From positions 10,912,001-10,976,000 of the forward strand of contig NC_133906.1 in assembly GCF_964199755.1 (NCBI RefSeq): 64,000 nt of DNA, written 5' to 3'. Origin of the DNA: Larus michahellis. Its lineage: Eukaryota > Chordata > Aves > Charadriiformes > Laridae. This document shows positions 13,285 through 36,694 of this stretch, in pieces; within the stretch, counting starts at the first letter, position 1, and each line of letters begins with the position of its first letter. A program made the position numbers and the translations under genes. The notes below the pieces were generated by a model. That model did not search any database. It had not been told where the DNA came from and worked only from the letters and a program-made list of their open reading frames with translations.

Positions 13285-14388
13285 TCACATTTTTTTGCTA
13301 GATGTGGAAACCAAATTGTACTCGAGTTCTGACAAAACTTTGCAGAAGAAACAGTCCGCACCTTAGTTCTCTAAACCAGGTCTAAGCCTTTGAGTACTGC
13401 CAAGCCCCGGCTACCTGCCGGGTCTGCTCTACGTTGTGATGAGCTTGGCCTTCGGACGTGGCTGGCGTGGGTCGTGTGATGATGCTGCATCCTGTGTTTA
13501 CAGAAGAATCTGCTCTTCATCTCTCCCAATGTGAACGCGAGGTAGTTACTGTTACAGCAGCCCTGCCCCGCGCATACACACCTTGTTAGATTTCACTTTT
13601 ATTTTCAAACACTTTCTAGAGACAAAGTGAGCTTAGTTACGCTTTTAAACACCAATGCAAACAAAAATGATTTCAAGCCATAGTGGAAGGAAAACCGTCG
13701 ATCGTAAGCGTTCATCCATATTCCTGACTTCACTCTTTGACAGAAGTATTTGTGGTTTTCCAAGAAAGAAATCCCTGTAGGAAGTAAAATATTTAGAACT
13801 TCTATGTATTCCAGTTTAAGTAAGTCCCTCTAAAGCTACACTCCATCATAGAGTGAGAACGTGTGGCATAGGATGCTTTGCAATGGTGGACTTAGAATTT
13901 TTAGCTCTGGAGAAAGCTTAGGTATATTCTAGGCAGTATGTGGACTGCTGAAGATTATCTTTTAAGAAAAAAAAATGAAATATGGTAAGAAAAAATTGGA
14001 AGACATGCATTTGTGACTGATCTATCAAATGCGTTCAACTACTGCTCTGTAAAAAGTGAAATCTGCAGCGTAGATAGTAACATCTGTAGTTAATTTCTGA
14101 GTATTTCTCATTTAACGTTGTTTTTTATTTGTGCGATACACAAACTGTTCGGGCTGTAAATGACTGCGATGAGTATCTGCTTTAGAATAGCCGTTTGAAG
14201 TTTCGGATGAAATATGTCAATCAGGTATTTCTCAATAGTCCTTGGAAGAAGGGAGAGAGGTGCAGGGGAGGGAGGACGTAGTCCTGTAGTGTGTTATGGC
14301 GATGTTCAAAGCACAAGTCTTTCGCATTTTTACAGTGGAGATTATTAAGGATTTCTGGCATTTCTCTCTTAATTTGCAACTTTATGCT

Positions 14389-14429
14389 AATAAAATATTA
14401 GCCTTTTTAGTTCTATGATTAAAAATAAA
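14389..14429 (+). terminator. ERGIC1: Candidate distal ERGIC1 poly(A) signal cluster
   Basis: AATAAA at 14389-14394, ATTAAA at 14418-14423 and AATAAA at 14424-14429, followed by a T/G-rich tract. Use for ERGIC1 is inferred. Confidence 0.4.
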
Positions 14430-14430
14430 A

Positions 14431-15499
14431 CTCTCATGTTTTGATTGGCTTCTTGTTGCGCTACTATTGCAAAATCAATCTAAAAGGGCTTTTTTCTTTT
14501 GTTTTTAATTATTATTTCAGTGAACTAAGCGTTATCACACAATGAAATCACTGTAAGCCAGGTCACTGTGTAGAAAGTTAACACGAGACTCTTTTGTAAT
14601 CAGCACTGAGTCATGTCTGGACATTCAGTGCTTGGTTTTGAACAGTACCAAGTGTCCTAACCTCCCTTTTTTCATGAGAGGTGAGTGGACTGTGCTGGAA
14701 CTCGCTGCGTTTGGCTTTAGTCACTGGGCCACTTGGTATACAAAATAACCCATTTTTTGTCATCCCCCCCCTTTAATTTCCTTTTAGCCTTGCTTCACTA
14801 AGTATTTAGAAATAAGTGCCTGAGGCAATCATTAAAGATTAAATAGTAAAGGGTTACAACACAGTGAATTTGGGCGCTATATATCTGCGCTGTATTGAGA
14901 AACCAATTCCTTTTAAGTTCTGGTATTGCTGGCTTAATGGGATGTCAGCTGCACAACATCTCTGTGAAGGAAGAGATCCTACCTGCTTCCAGTTAACTCA
15001 AGGATGGACTGGAACTCAGATTTCCAGAAGTGGCAGGACGGTACTGAATGTTCCTTACTCCGTGTAAAAGATGAGTAAAGGCACTGGGAAAGGCATTTGT
15101 CCAGCTCTCAGCCTGCTGCAGCTCAATAGTGCGGAAACTTTTCCATCTTATCTTTATAAACCAAAACCCCACCAAATGTCTGTAGCTGCTGCTCACCCCA
15201 TTCATTGGTTCGTTTCTACCAACAATGTGTTCTGACATAAATAATTTTCCTTGAGAAAAAATTAATCTGTGTCCTGAAAAAATGTAGTAGCACCAAATCT
15301 ACCTGAAATACAAGCAGTTTGTGCAGGTAAGTTGGTTTTGGAGACGAGGATGCAGGTGACAGTAGCCACAGGAGCAGGGTCTGGGCTGAGCAATCTGAAC
15401 TTGGCAGAAGTTCCGGGAACCCGGTCTCCCTTTTGGCTGAGGGCGTTGGGCTCTTGGCTGGGCTGGAGAGGGGAGAGCTGGTTGGTGATTTCTCTGTTT
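14431..15499. other. Intergenic, ERGIC1 to RPL26L1
   Basis: No gene or repeat family recognised. GC content climbs after about 15350 into the RPL26L1 CpG island. Confidence 0.7.
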
Positions 15500-15602
15500 T
15501 CATCCACGTTCGGGGAGAGGCTGGGTTTGGGGAGAAGGAGCTGCTGCTAAATAGCCCTGACTTTGGGCACGGCGAAAGGAGGGGATGCAGGAGCAGATGT
15601 GG

Positions 15603-15753
15603 GGACACCCGTGTGGGAACTGGGGGTGATGCCCGGGTGTGTACTCCGGGGGATGGTGCTCGGGTAGGTACTGGGGAGGATGACGCCCGGCTGGGTACCG
15701 GAGGGATGACGCCCGGGTGGGTACCGGGGGAGTGATGCCCGGGTGGGTACCAG
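15603..15753 (+). repeat. 26-27 bp GC-rich minisatellite, about 5-6 copies
   Basis: Imperfect tandem copies of a unit like GATGACGCCCGGGTGGGTACC. The GCCCGGG-type core recurs at about 15631, 15658, 15685, 15711 and 15737, with a diverged copy before them. Confidence 0.88.
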
Positions 15754-15784
15754 GCTCCCGCCCCGCCGCACCTGTGTCCGCCGG

Positions 15785-15800
15785 CCGCCAGGGGGCGCAG
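15785..15800 (+). promoter_or_regulatory. CTCF-like motif (+ orientation)
   Basis: CCGCCAGGGGGCGCAG closely matches the CTCF core consensus CCASYAGRKGGCRS, with one difference at the third base. It sits between the minisatellite and the RPL26L1 start. Confidence 0.65.
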
Positions 15801-15826
15801 GTGGTCCCAGCTGGGCGCGCACAGGA

Positions 15827-15836
15827 TCTCGCGAGA
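15827..15836. promoter_or_regulatory. RPL26L1: TCTCGCGAGA palindrome
   Basis: Perfect 10-bp palindromic core-promoter element known from vertebrate CpG-island promoters, about 45 bp before the inferred RPL26L1 start. Confidence 0.8.
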
Positions 15837-15875
15837 CCCCGGCGGCCGCTTCCGGAAGCGGAAGCGCGTCGAGTT

Positions 15876-15912
15876 CCTCTTTCCGGGCGACCGTCGCGGC
15901 GGCAGCAAAGGG
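15876..15912 (+). other. RPL26L1: RPL26L1 non-coding exon 1 (TOP leader)
   Basis: It starts in a 5'-TOP-like pyrimidine tract (CCTCTTTCC) and ends before donor GTAAGG at 15913. The start is inferred from the TOP motif usual in ribosomal protein genes. Confidence 0.7.
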
Positions 15913-20105
<4,193 letters not shown>

Positions 20106-20125
20106 ATGGTTTCCTTTTTGACACC

Positions 20126-20148
20126 ATTAAAGAACTGCTAAAATTAAA
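20126..20148 (+). terminator. RPL26L1: RPL26L1 poly(A) signals (two ATTAAA)
   Basis: ATTAAA at 20126-20131 and 20143-20148, 20-45 bases after the stop, followed by a TGTTGTGTCTTTTCC stretch. The very short 3' UTR is typical of ribosomal protein genes. Confidence 0.8.
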
Positions 20149-20169
20149 CCTATTGTTGTGTCTTTTCCT

Positions 20170-21000
20170 TTAGAAAGTTTTGATACGGTGTGTGATCAGC
20201 GCTTAAATATTCATTCTCATGTTTTGATGTTGGCTATGTAAAAAATACTTCCACTAAATTAAAAAGTTTTTTGTGCCTTTTTTTTTTTACTTCTAAGAAA
20301 ACAAAAGACTTTTTCCTCTTAAAGGAATGTTTCAACCAACGTTAAAAAGGGTAGTACAATTCCCAAAACATGCACCTAATGACCATTGTACTGTCTGTTA
20401 CACTGATCTTTAACACTTACTTAGATGTGTCCACTGTCTTAAATGAACACGTTAATTCTGTGCACCATATATATTTAATATTTTATCAGACATTTGAAGT
20501 AAGCTGTTTCTGGCTATGAATCTCTTTCTGTAATCCCCCTAAATTGTGGTTTTTTTTCAACTGTCTTGCATATTTGACAGTAAAGAATGACATTTTAAAG
20601 GTTCACCAGCCGTGTTGTGGCTAAACACAGTGCTGCATTTGCTCTGTGATGTCGTGGGGTCTTACATTTATATTGGAGATTGAGGATGGGGGATTTACTT
20701 CACCGGTGCTTGTGAGGTAGAGCTGTCTGCTCTGAAAAGGATGGGAGTGAAGGCAGTCTCAGTGCTGTTTTGGGTGAACTTTTCTGTAAATGGAAATTAG
20801 TTCTTCAGAGGTTTATAGTTCTATAATGGAGAGCTGCTGCAGTGTGTTGAAAACAGCCCTGCAATTAAGTGAATTTACTTCTGGCACGGTGAATGGCCCT
20901 CTAATTACTTGCTGATAGAAATGGAGCTTCTGCCTGAACGACACTAAAATCTGAGAAATGGGATGGTGAGAATCAAGGGAAATTACATTAGCGCTTCTGA
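20170..21000. other. Intergenic, RPL26L1 to ATP6V0E1
   Basis: AT-rich spacer. No gene or repeat family recognised. Confidence 0.75.
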
Positions 21001-21497
21001 AATCGCTTATTGGCATTGACGTGAAGGGTGAGTTGGAAGGCGCCTTTGAGCGTCACTTCTTTCACGCATGCTGGGAGGTTTTACCCCTGGCGGTTCAGGC
21101 CTGCACTGGCCGCTTGGTGAGGTCGTTCTTCACCTCGAGCCAGAGCCCTGAGCGGCTCCTCGGGGTTCGCTGCTGCCCGCGGCCGTCTCGGCTGTTGAGC
21201 CGCTCTGCTGCCGCAGCCTTCGCCGCCTGCCCGATGTTTTGATGAGCCCGGAGCCTTGTTCCTTCTCCCGCTCTCGGGGTCGGTTCGTCGGAGCCCCGCC
21301 GCCCCCTTAGCGCCCAGCACGGGGGGCGGGGCCAAGCGCTCGCGCCCGTCGCACCTCCGTGATGCGGCGGGCGCTGATTGGCGGAGGCGGCGGGGCGGGG
21401 CGTTGCGGCCGGCCGTGAGGAAGGGGCGGGGAGGCGCCGCGCCGGGCCGGACCGAGCAGCTTCACCCCCTTCCGCCGTCGCCCCCGCCAGCCCGGCC

Positions 21498-29322
<7,825 letters not shown>

Positions 29323-29356
29323 GGATGCCTGTCCTCTGCTGCAATTTATTGACTAG

Positions 29357-32349
29357 GTGAGTATGATCAGATTTATTAATATATTTGGTATGTTAAAGCT
29401 TCAGGAGAAATTGAGCAGTAGTGTAAGCAGTGCGTTCAGAATTGCTAGCTGTTTTGCAGGAGAAATCTATCTTTTTATAGGCTGCAACAAAACATATTTT
29501 GGATGTTAATCTTGACTGGATACCGTGAAAAGCTTGGACTGAATTCTTGTACAGTTATTTTTCTCTGCTATCATGTCATGTGGTGCTGTGTTCAGTAAGG
29601 AGAACAGTACATTTCTTCCTACAAAAAAAAAAAAAATCAGGCTGGGTTGTCTTTTAATAGCGAGCATAAGTGGATTTCCTAATCTTTAACAATTGTTAAA
29701 CCTCCCTTCGAGCCTACTGCCATTTCATCCACGACCTGTAATGATTTCCAAGGAAATGTGCAGTTGTCCTCATTCATCTGGAAAGTCAGACTGAGAACTG
29801 CAATTAGAATGGTTCTTTATCTCCTGTCAATGTATAGCACTAACACAGAGCTTGCAGATGAATGTTTTATTTTTTTTAATGATAGCCTGCGTGCAACTTT
29901 AATCATAGGTAAGCCTGGTGGTTGCTATCTGGCTAGTACTATTGGAATGCGGTTGTTGCAGTTCTTGGGCATGCTTTCAGACATGACCAGCAAAAATACA
30001 AACTCTTGTACTAAAAGTTAGGGGGATTGTGGATGCCCCATCCCTGAAGGTGTTCAAGGCCAGGTTGGACGGGGCTTTGAGCAACCTGGTCTAGTGGGAG
30101 TTTCAACTCTAATCATTCTGTGATTCTATGAAAACTACCTTGATGACTTCAGGTTTCTCTAGAATGGCAGCATTTGGAGTTGAAGGTTCAAATGAAGGGT
30201 AGCTGTGGAAAGAAGTACACATGATTTTAGTTTTTATGCTGGTAACTGAATAATTAGACATGCTGAGTTTTTTTACATGTTTTTGTGGTGGTTGTTTTTG
30301 TCCTTTTAGGTTTTAACTGCCTACCCCCCTGCTGTCATTACTTTAACTTCTGTTTACAGAAGTCCAATAGCAGCAGACAGATGACAATTGATGTTATAGC
30401 TGAGTTAAATGCTGACTGTAAAGCATCTGGAACATTTACCCTGAAGCAAAGCTCCACTGCTTCAAAGTAGGCTTCATCTGAACTGTGGTGTTGTCAGACT
30501 GTGGCATGTGTATATGTCTGTAGCTTCTCTTTTAAGCAGTAAGCAGAAGCTAAAGGTAGACTTGGCCCTGCTTCAAGTAGAGGCCTGTAATTAGTGAAGT
30601 AAGTCAAGCTGGATTTCCTATGTGCATTTTCACTGCTCATGTGTTAACACATAATTAGTTAGCTAAAACAGAGACCATTGTATTCTGGTAATGGGCGTAC
30701 AGATCCCTGAATCCCATAGGATAATTCAGTTGCCTGGATCTGAAATAGCAATGTAGTTATCTGGACAAGTGGATGCCTTGGATATAAAAATTGGGCTTCC
30801 TTCTACCTGATAAATGGTCTGTTTGTTGCAACCAGCAAGGATAAACTGGAGATGAGATACAGCTCTTGGACTCTAGGCAGCTGCTGAAAGAATCAGAGCT
30901 TTCCCACTCCCTTTCAATGAAGGATTTACCAGAGAACTGAAGGTAAATTTGTACCAGAAAGAGAGGGAACTAATGCATTCTAGGATGGCCAGGTTTATGT
31001 GAGGAGGTATCACTGGAACTGTTATTTTAAAACTTATTAATAGAGAATTTGAGACCTATACAGTGCATGCTGTTGTGTTATGTGAAGCAGTTTGTTTTAA
31101 CATTTGACATATCTGATTTCATTGGCTTATTTTTAGAATAGAATTAAGGTTCTTGTCTTTGTGAAAAAGAATGCTTTAAAAAGTAAAAGCATATAACAAT
31201 CTTCAAATATCATAGTTAGCTATTATGTTTGTTCTTGCTAGAAATGTGCTATTCCAGGACATACTATTCTCCATGATCTTGTTTGAATTACTCTTGTAGT
31301 GTTGAGTGAGCTGAGCAGCAAGGACGTGGCTACCTTGATCAGGCTGCAGTGCCGTGCCGTGCCCTGTCTTTCACTGTTGAGCCTCCTGTTGAGTTTCTCA
31401 CTAGACAGGAGCTGTGAATTAGATTGCATCTGAAAGAGTTGGGATACATCTCTGACACAGCATGAAATCCCACAAATATAGCTACCATTTCTTGTTTGAC
31501 CAGTTATTTTTAGCTTTTAAGAGGTGCTTTTCCAGCACTCAAGGTACATCTACTATACTTTTTTTTGCTTCCTGTTTCTCTTTCAGTTGAGGTTTGGATG
31601 GATTAGTATGGACAATGCAAAGAGTTAAAGCAAAGAGAATGAAATACTAACTCCCAGAGTGGAGAGACCTCAATTAAAAATAAGGATAGTCTAAGCAAAC
31701 CCATTTTACTTGACCAACAGAGCAGGCTGAAAATGCACACAGAAGGCCACTGCATTCTAGTGAGGAGCTCCTACAGATGCTGACTTGATTGATCCATGCC
31801 AAATTACAGTTTGATCTTTCTTTTCAGTCAGTATCCCTGCGATTCAAGTGATGATGCTGTATCAGATGACTTGTCTGTATAATCAAGTTAATGGCTTGGA
31901 TGGCAATATGTAAGGACATGCAGACTTCTGTAGCTGTGATACATATGGGCTGTAGATAAGGAATGTGATCTAACGCCGCCTTTTCTCCTTAACTTTCTCA
32001 ATTTAAAGTCTCCGTTCTCAAACCAGGGACTTTCTTCATGCAGGCGTGAGAAGGGCTATCATCCAGATGACTGGATGCTGTTACAGCATTGAAAACTTCC
32101 TGGTAAAATCGTTGTTCTACCAGCTTGTAATGTAACTAAAACGACTTGCAGTAACTTCAGAAATGAAACTGCCAAGAAAGCAAGAAAATAGAGGTTATTC
32201 TTGAAGCTCCATATAGATTAATTATCTACAGTTCTTGCCCATTTCTCAGTGCATTTGTGGAATGGAAATAGTTGCAGTTAACAACCAGGTCTTCAATTAG
32301 TAAACTGTCTCCATGAAAAGGAATAATTAAGTTGCCTTTTGCTTTGCAG
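29357..32349 (+). other. ATP6V0E1: ATP6V0E1 intron 3 (inside the 3' UTR)
   Basis: Bounded by AG|GTGAGT at 29357 and gctttgcag before 32350. Contains the CR1 fragment at 30022-30132. No coding sequence recognised. Confidence 0.8.
30022..30132 (+). repeat. CR1 LINE 3' tail fragment
   Basis: GGATGCCCCATCCCTGAAGG, TTCAAGGCCAGGTTGGACGG and GAGCAACCTGGTCTAGTGGG are CR1 3' UTR signatures, ending in the tail ATTCTGTGATTCTATGA. The usual stretch between CTAGTGGGAG and the tail is mostly missing, so the copy is internally deleted. Confidence 0.93.
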
Positions 32350-32870
32350 GTAAAGAAGAGATTTCCTCCAGATGAAAAACTCCACTGACCCAAAGATGCC
32401 TTTAACGTAGTTGGTTGGATACCAAGCCTGCATTAATGCCTTAACCTTTCTATTGTGCTTCAAATGGCTTGTTCAAAGCCCTCCTTTTTTTCCTACTGTA
32501 CCATTTATCAGTGTGCCTAATGCAATTTATACTCCTCTTTGGTACTGTAAATTTTTGCCTGTTAACTTCAGATGTGATGAAAATTTCTAAAGTTTTTATG
32601 GGTCATAAAGTCATCTTCCCTGTTCATTTTACTCACCCTGCAGGAACACTGTATATATCTTCCAGGTCTTAGGTTTTCTGTTGCTGTGCTTTCACACCCC
32701 TGTTCTGTTTGACTGCACTTGAAAAAAACGTGTGCAATGAAACTGTATGAGGAGAGGAGAAACAGTGGTGCCACATGCTGATGGCATTTATTTTTTAAAA
32801 TGAGTTGTATTCTTGGGAAATTTGGTCTAAAATTCCTCGTGCCTGGAAATAAAACTAATCCTCTGCTTTA
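32350..32870 (+). other. ATP6V0E1: ATP6V0E1 non-coding terminal exon
   Basis: Acceptor TTTTGCTTTGCAG, no coding, ends after AATAAA at 32848-32853. Joined to 29323-29356 it gives a 3' UTR of about 0.55 kb. Supported by splice-site quality and the poly(A) signal. Confidence 0.78.
32848..32853 (+). terminator. ATP6V0E1: ATP6V0E1 poly(A) signal
   Basis: AATAAA in GGAAATAAAACTAATCC, with GTGCC and GTGCTTTTCTGTGG downstream. Confidence 0.75.
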
Positions 32871-35089
32871 TACAAAATGCTCTCGTGCCATGTTTAACTG
32901 TTACAATGTGCTTTTCTGTGGTTTTAGTTGGACAAGAGTTGGCCAGAGCTGAGGAAACTTAGATGATGTGGATAAACCTTAATAAAGTCATAGAGTGTGA
33001 TGAGATGAGCACACTTGCTGCCTGTATCAAGACCTCTCTGGTAGTACTAAAATAGGACTAAGTTTGCAATTGGAAATTGCTGAAGAGTCTGCAGGAAGAG
33101 GCAGATGCTTAGCTTGAGAGCCTTTTCTCCGTGAACTTCCCACTGTCCGATACTAGGCAACTAAGTAGCAGAAATAACATTACTAGTTTGAGTGAAGCGT
33201 AAATAGTAATTTTTGTAGGAGATTGGATCCTCCCAAAAGGCTAGGGACTAAATCCTATAGTAACAAGCAATTTGAACTGAACAGAAACCAGCTGTTGTTT
33301 TACACTGACTTGAGACTCGCACGTGGAATTGCAGACCTGATAAAGCACATGGCAATGTAGGCCAGAGAGGAAAGATTGCCGAGGCTCCTCGATGTCAGCT
33401 GAGTCTGTGGCGTTGGGAATGAATCTCTTAAGTCATTTGCTAAGGAATAGCTTCAAAGGGTATAAATACCACTGCATGCACAGGAGCCTTTGTGTACGCT
33501 CTTACTTCCTTAAATCCTCTCCAGGTAAACTGCAGTTATTCCTTACTGTGTGTTACTGTTATGCACAAGGACATAATGGAACAGGTTTGTGGTTTTTTTT
33601 TTTCTTTTTCATTTTGTGTAGCACTGTTAACTTGTTGAATGGGACAGTACTTATTGCTACACAGGAAATTCCAAGATCCTGCCAAAATGCTGTAACTTGC
33701 GGTGACCGAAAACCAGACAGTGTGAATTGCAAAAAGAAACAAGAATGCGTCTGCTATTACAAATAAGCAAATTTTTTGAAGTGCGTGTGGAGGATAAGAT
33801 ACGTTAACATTCCGGGGGGGAGAAATGCTTCAAGACACTGTTGACAATTTTGAATATGTAACAGTTTTTTAAGATATATTGATCTGCCTGTCATATTTAC
33901 CCTAAAGTAAGATGTCAAAAAAGAAGACATCCAGTGACACACAGCGGTGTTAGTATATTGGTATCGTCGCTTTCTTTAACAAGCTTTCTGTTTTAGGTTC
34001 TAAGCTCTCGGTCATTGTAGAAGATATAGGAGAAGTCATTGTTCACACAGCGTGTTTCACTGTTGGTGAATTTAATGTAAAGAGCTATTCGAAGCCTGGA
34101 CAAACAAGCCATAGTTGAATTTTTATTTAGGTTCTTCACAGATAAAGAAACTTCCCTTTATCCGAATGTTTAATATTTTCTCTGAAATGGATACCAGGTA
34201 GCAGTGTGATTGAAGAAGTTGAAAAAATAATCTTTTGTTTCTGTTGTGCTGAATGTTGTGTGACCTACTCTCTGCATCGTGATTGTGGAATGGTCTGCTC
34301 CATGTGTGCCAGGAATTAACACTGCTGCAGATAATTTCTTTTTTTGCATGACTGCAGGAAATGAGAGCAGACAGCCTCAGCTGCTGGTGTTTAACAAACC
34401 ATGCAGGTACCGAAGCCTTTAACAGTTCCCTCTTGCTTTGTGACAGTGGAAGAGAATGCAGAATGTTAAAATATACATGAAGGAAGCTTGCGAGTACTTG
34501 AAGTAGATGCAAAGCCTGGGTCTGCAGGGAAACTGTCTGACCTCTGCATGTGTACTGATATTTTGGGGCAAGGTAAAAAGTGAGGAAGACTAAGGAAACT
34601 GTCTCCGTAGCCAAGTCTTGAAGACTGTAAGTCATAAACATTGGCAGCATGTAGAGCAAATGTTCAGGTCGGGGTCACTTCAAATGTGACTTCACTTCAA
34701 ACTACTTTTGTTTGCATTGTTTAGGAAACTCAGATTTCTGCATCTGTGCCCCTCACGGGATGTTGTTCTGAAGTGTTTATGGAAGTCTGCTTTTCCTCTG
34801 CTGGAAATGATGGAAGCACTTTACCTGTGCACAAGGCTTCCAGCTAGTTGTTGGAGGTGGGCAGCTGGTCCCTTCTGGTCAGAATCATATATTATCAAGC
34901 AAAAAAAATTGCTTTGTATTGTCAGGCATGATGGGTTTTAGGTATAGCGGAAAGTTTTGCTACTGCAGGGGCCTGAAATGCAAAAAGTCATCTAAACACT
35001 AGAAGAAATACTTTTTACAATTAGTAAGATAAGAAGGGCTGGGTCTCTTTTTAATATTTATTTATTAGTAATTTCTCCATTTGCAGCTG
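32871..35089. other. Intergenic, ATP6V0E1 to CREBRF
   Basis: 2.2 kb without a recognisable gene or repeat. Open frames at 33392-33766 and 34123-34659 resemble nothing known. An isolated TATAAATA lies at 33461-33468. Confidence 0.7.
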
Positions 35090-35216
35090 AAATGCTGGAG
35101 GCTAGTCGGGGTCTGCGTGTATCTATCCGTGGCCGGCACCAGAGTGACCGGACCGGCGGCGACCAGCTGCCGAGCAGTGACCACCCCGCCTTAAATAGCC
35201 CCCGCGCGCCTCTCCG

Positions 35217-35230
35217 CCGTCACGTGACGG
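35217..35230. promoter_or_regulatory. CREBRF: Palindromic E-box/CRE-half site (CLEAR-type)
   Basis: CCGTCACGTGACGG is a perfect 14-bp palindrome. It contains GTCACGTGAC, the CLEAR element bound by TFEB/TFE3-type bHLH-ZIP factors (also USF/MITF), flanked by inverted CRE half-sites (CGTCA/TGACG). Confidence 0.75.
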
Positions 35231-35339
35231 GGGAGGCCCCGCCGGGGCGGCGCCCCATTGGCCGGCGGGGCGGCGGCCGGCGATTGGCTGGCGCGGCCTT
35301 CCCCCCCCCCCCCCACGTGAGGGGGGCGAGTCACGCGAT

Positions 35340-35449
35340 TTCCGGGAACCCGTCAGGAAGGGACATAAACAAAACAAACCCCGAAGCCGCATGGAGGGTC
35401 CGGGCCGGAGCGCGCGGGGCGGCGCCCCCTGCTGAGCCCCGGCCGCCCG
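35340..35449 (+). other. CREBRF: CREBRF non-coding exon 1 (start approximate)
   Basis: Ends at a strong donor, CCCG|GTGAGT (35450). The 5' end is inferred from the position of the promoter boxes. It holds an ATG at 35391 that opens a 14-codon upstream frame ending at TGA 35433-35435. Confidence 0.6.
35421..35435 (-). promoter_or_regulatory. CTCF-like motif (- orientation)
   Basis: The reverse complement TCAGCAGGGGGCGCC fits the CTCF core at all but its first base. It overlaps the inferred CREBRF exon 1. Confidence 0.65.
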
Positions 35450-36680
35450 GTGAGTGCCGGGCGCGGAGAGGGGGCGGGGGCGGACGGGCAGGGGGCGGCG
35501 GGGCTGTGGGAAGGGATGCCCGGCTCCTGGGGAGGAGAGGAGGGTGCCCGGCGGAGGGAGCCCGCCGCCCGCTCGGCTCGGGGGGGGTGTGGCTGCCGGT
35601 GGTGCGGGAGAGCCGCTGTGCTGCGCGGGGGGTGTCCGGCTCCCGGAGCCTGGTGGGGGGTGGGTCGGGCCCGATGGCTGAGGGGCTGCGGAGGGGACGG
35701 AGCGCGGGCTTAGCGGCGAGTTGGCGCCGTCCCTTCCAACCCCCCTGTCCGTCGGGAGCGGCCCGCGCCTTCGCAAGGAAAGTGAGTCCGGCAGCGAGCG
35801 CCGTAGAAACGAAAGCGCCGTCCTGCCGGGGGAGACCGGTCCTGCTGGTTGCGCGGGCGGAGGGGCTGCTCGGCTGCCCGGGTGCGCGGCGCCGGTGCAG
35901 GAGGGCTCGGCGGTTCCTGCGCTCTGTTGCTTTTCAGGCTCGTACTCGCCTCCTGCGCTTTCGACCTGTTTGAATGCTCGGGGCGACCCCGGGGGGCGAC
36001 CTTGGGGGGCGTGGGGTTTCTGTGCCCGGGGCGCGCCCGTGTCCAGCGGCGTGGCTGCGGTCCGTAGGGAAGGCTGCGGGTTTGGGGGAGGCGGAGAGGG
36101 GTCCCGGGCCGGCGGGCGGCGGGGCAAGGCGGCGGGAGGAACTCTCCCCGCTCCGGCACGGCGTTTTATGTAACTGACTGGGGCGGGGGAGCACCGAGGT
36201 TCACCGGGCGGGGGTGAGCGGCAGCCCCGGCCGCTCGGGAAGGGGCTTCCCCCGGGCAGCGAGGGGTGGGCTCCGGGGGACGCCGCGCCGGCCGCCCCCA
36301 ACCCAGCCCCGGCGGGGGCCGCAGGGCGGGGGCTTTCTCCCGCGGGGCAGGGGAGCTCTCGGCGCCCTTCCCGCCACTCGGGGTCGCGGGGGGAGGCCAG
36401 CGCGGGTTCCCGGTGCCCCGCAGAGCGGCGTCCGCGGCTCGGCTATGCTCGGGACTGCTTTGGGGGGCCCGGGGCCGCGGCCGGTCCCCTCCGGAGCGGC
36501 GGAAGGGGGTTTGTTTACATGTCGCCTCACCCTAGCTTGAAAGGACCGCTGGGCGGGTGAGCGGCGTGGGCGGTGACCAATGGGAGCGCGCGGGGCTGAG
36601 GAGCGAGCCATTGAGCGGGCGGGGAGGGCGGGGCGGGGAGGCGGTGGCCGGGCTAGGCTGCGCTCCGCGCTGGCTGGCGG

Positions 36681-36694
36681 GGCGGCCATGTTGG
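36681..36694 (-). promoter_or_regulatory. CREBRF: YY1-like site in second promoter block
   Basis: GGCGGCCATGTTGG contains the reverse complement of AANATGGC, the YY1 core. A CCAAT box lies about 100 bases upstream at 36577-36581 and a possible donor GAG|GTGTGT at 36702. Confidence 0.5.

Larger units (their letters stand above)
10735..14430 (+). other. ERGIC1: ERGIC1 3' UTR (distal end uncertain)
   Basis: Non-coding sequence after the ERGIC1 stop. Candidate poly(A) signals are AATAAA at 12231-12236, ATTAAA at 13142-13147, AATAAA at 13279-13284, AATAAA at 14389-14394 and ATTAAA/AATAAA at 14418-14429. A human-like 3' UTR of 2-3 kb would favour the 12.2 or 13.3 kb site. The 14.4 kb cluster has a GT-rich stretch just downstream. 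No other gene is seen here. Confidence 0.5.

Noticed and set aside
33461-33468. Isolated TATAAATA in the ATP6V0E1-CREBRF spacer
   Set aside because: No GC-rich context, downstream exon or recognisable coding frame supports a promoter.
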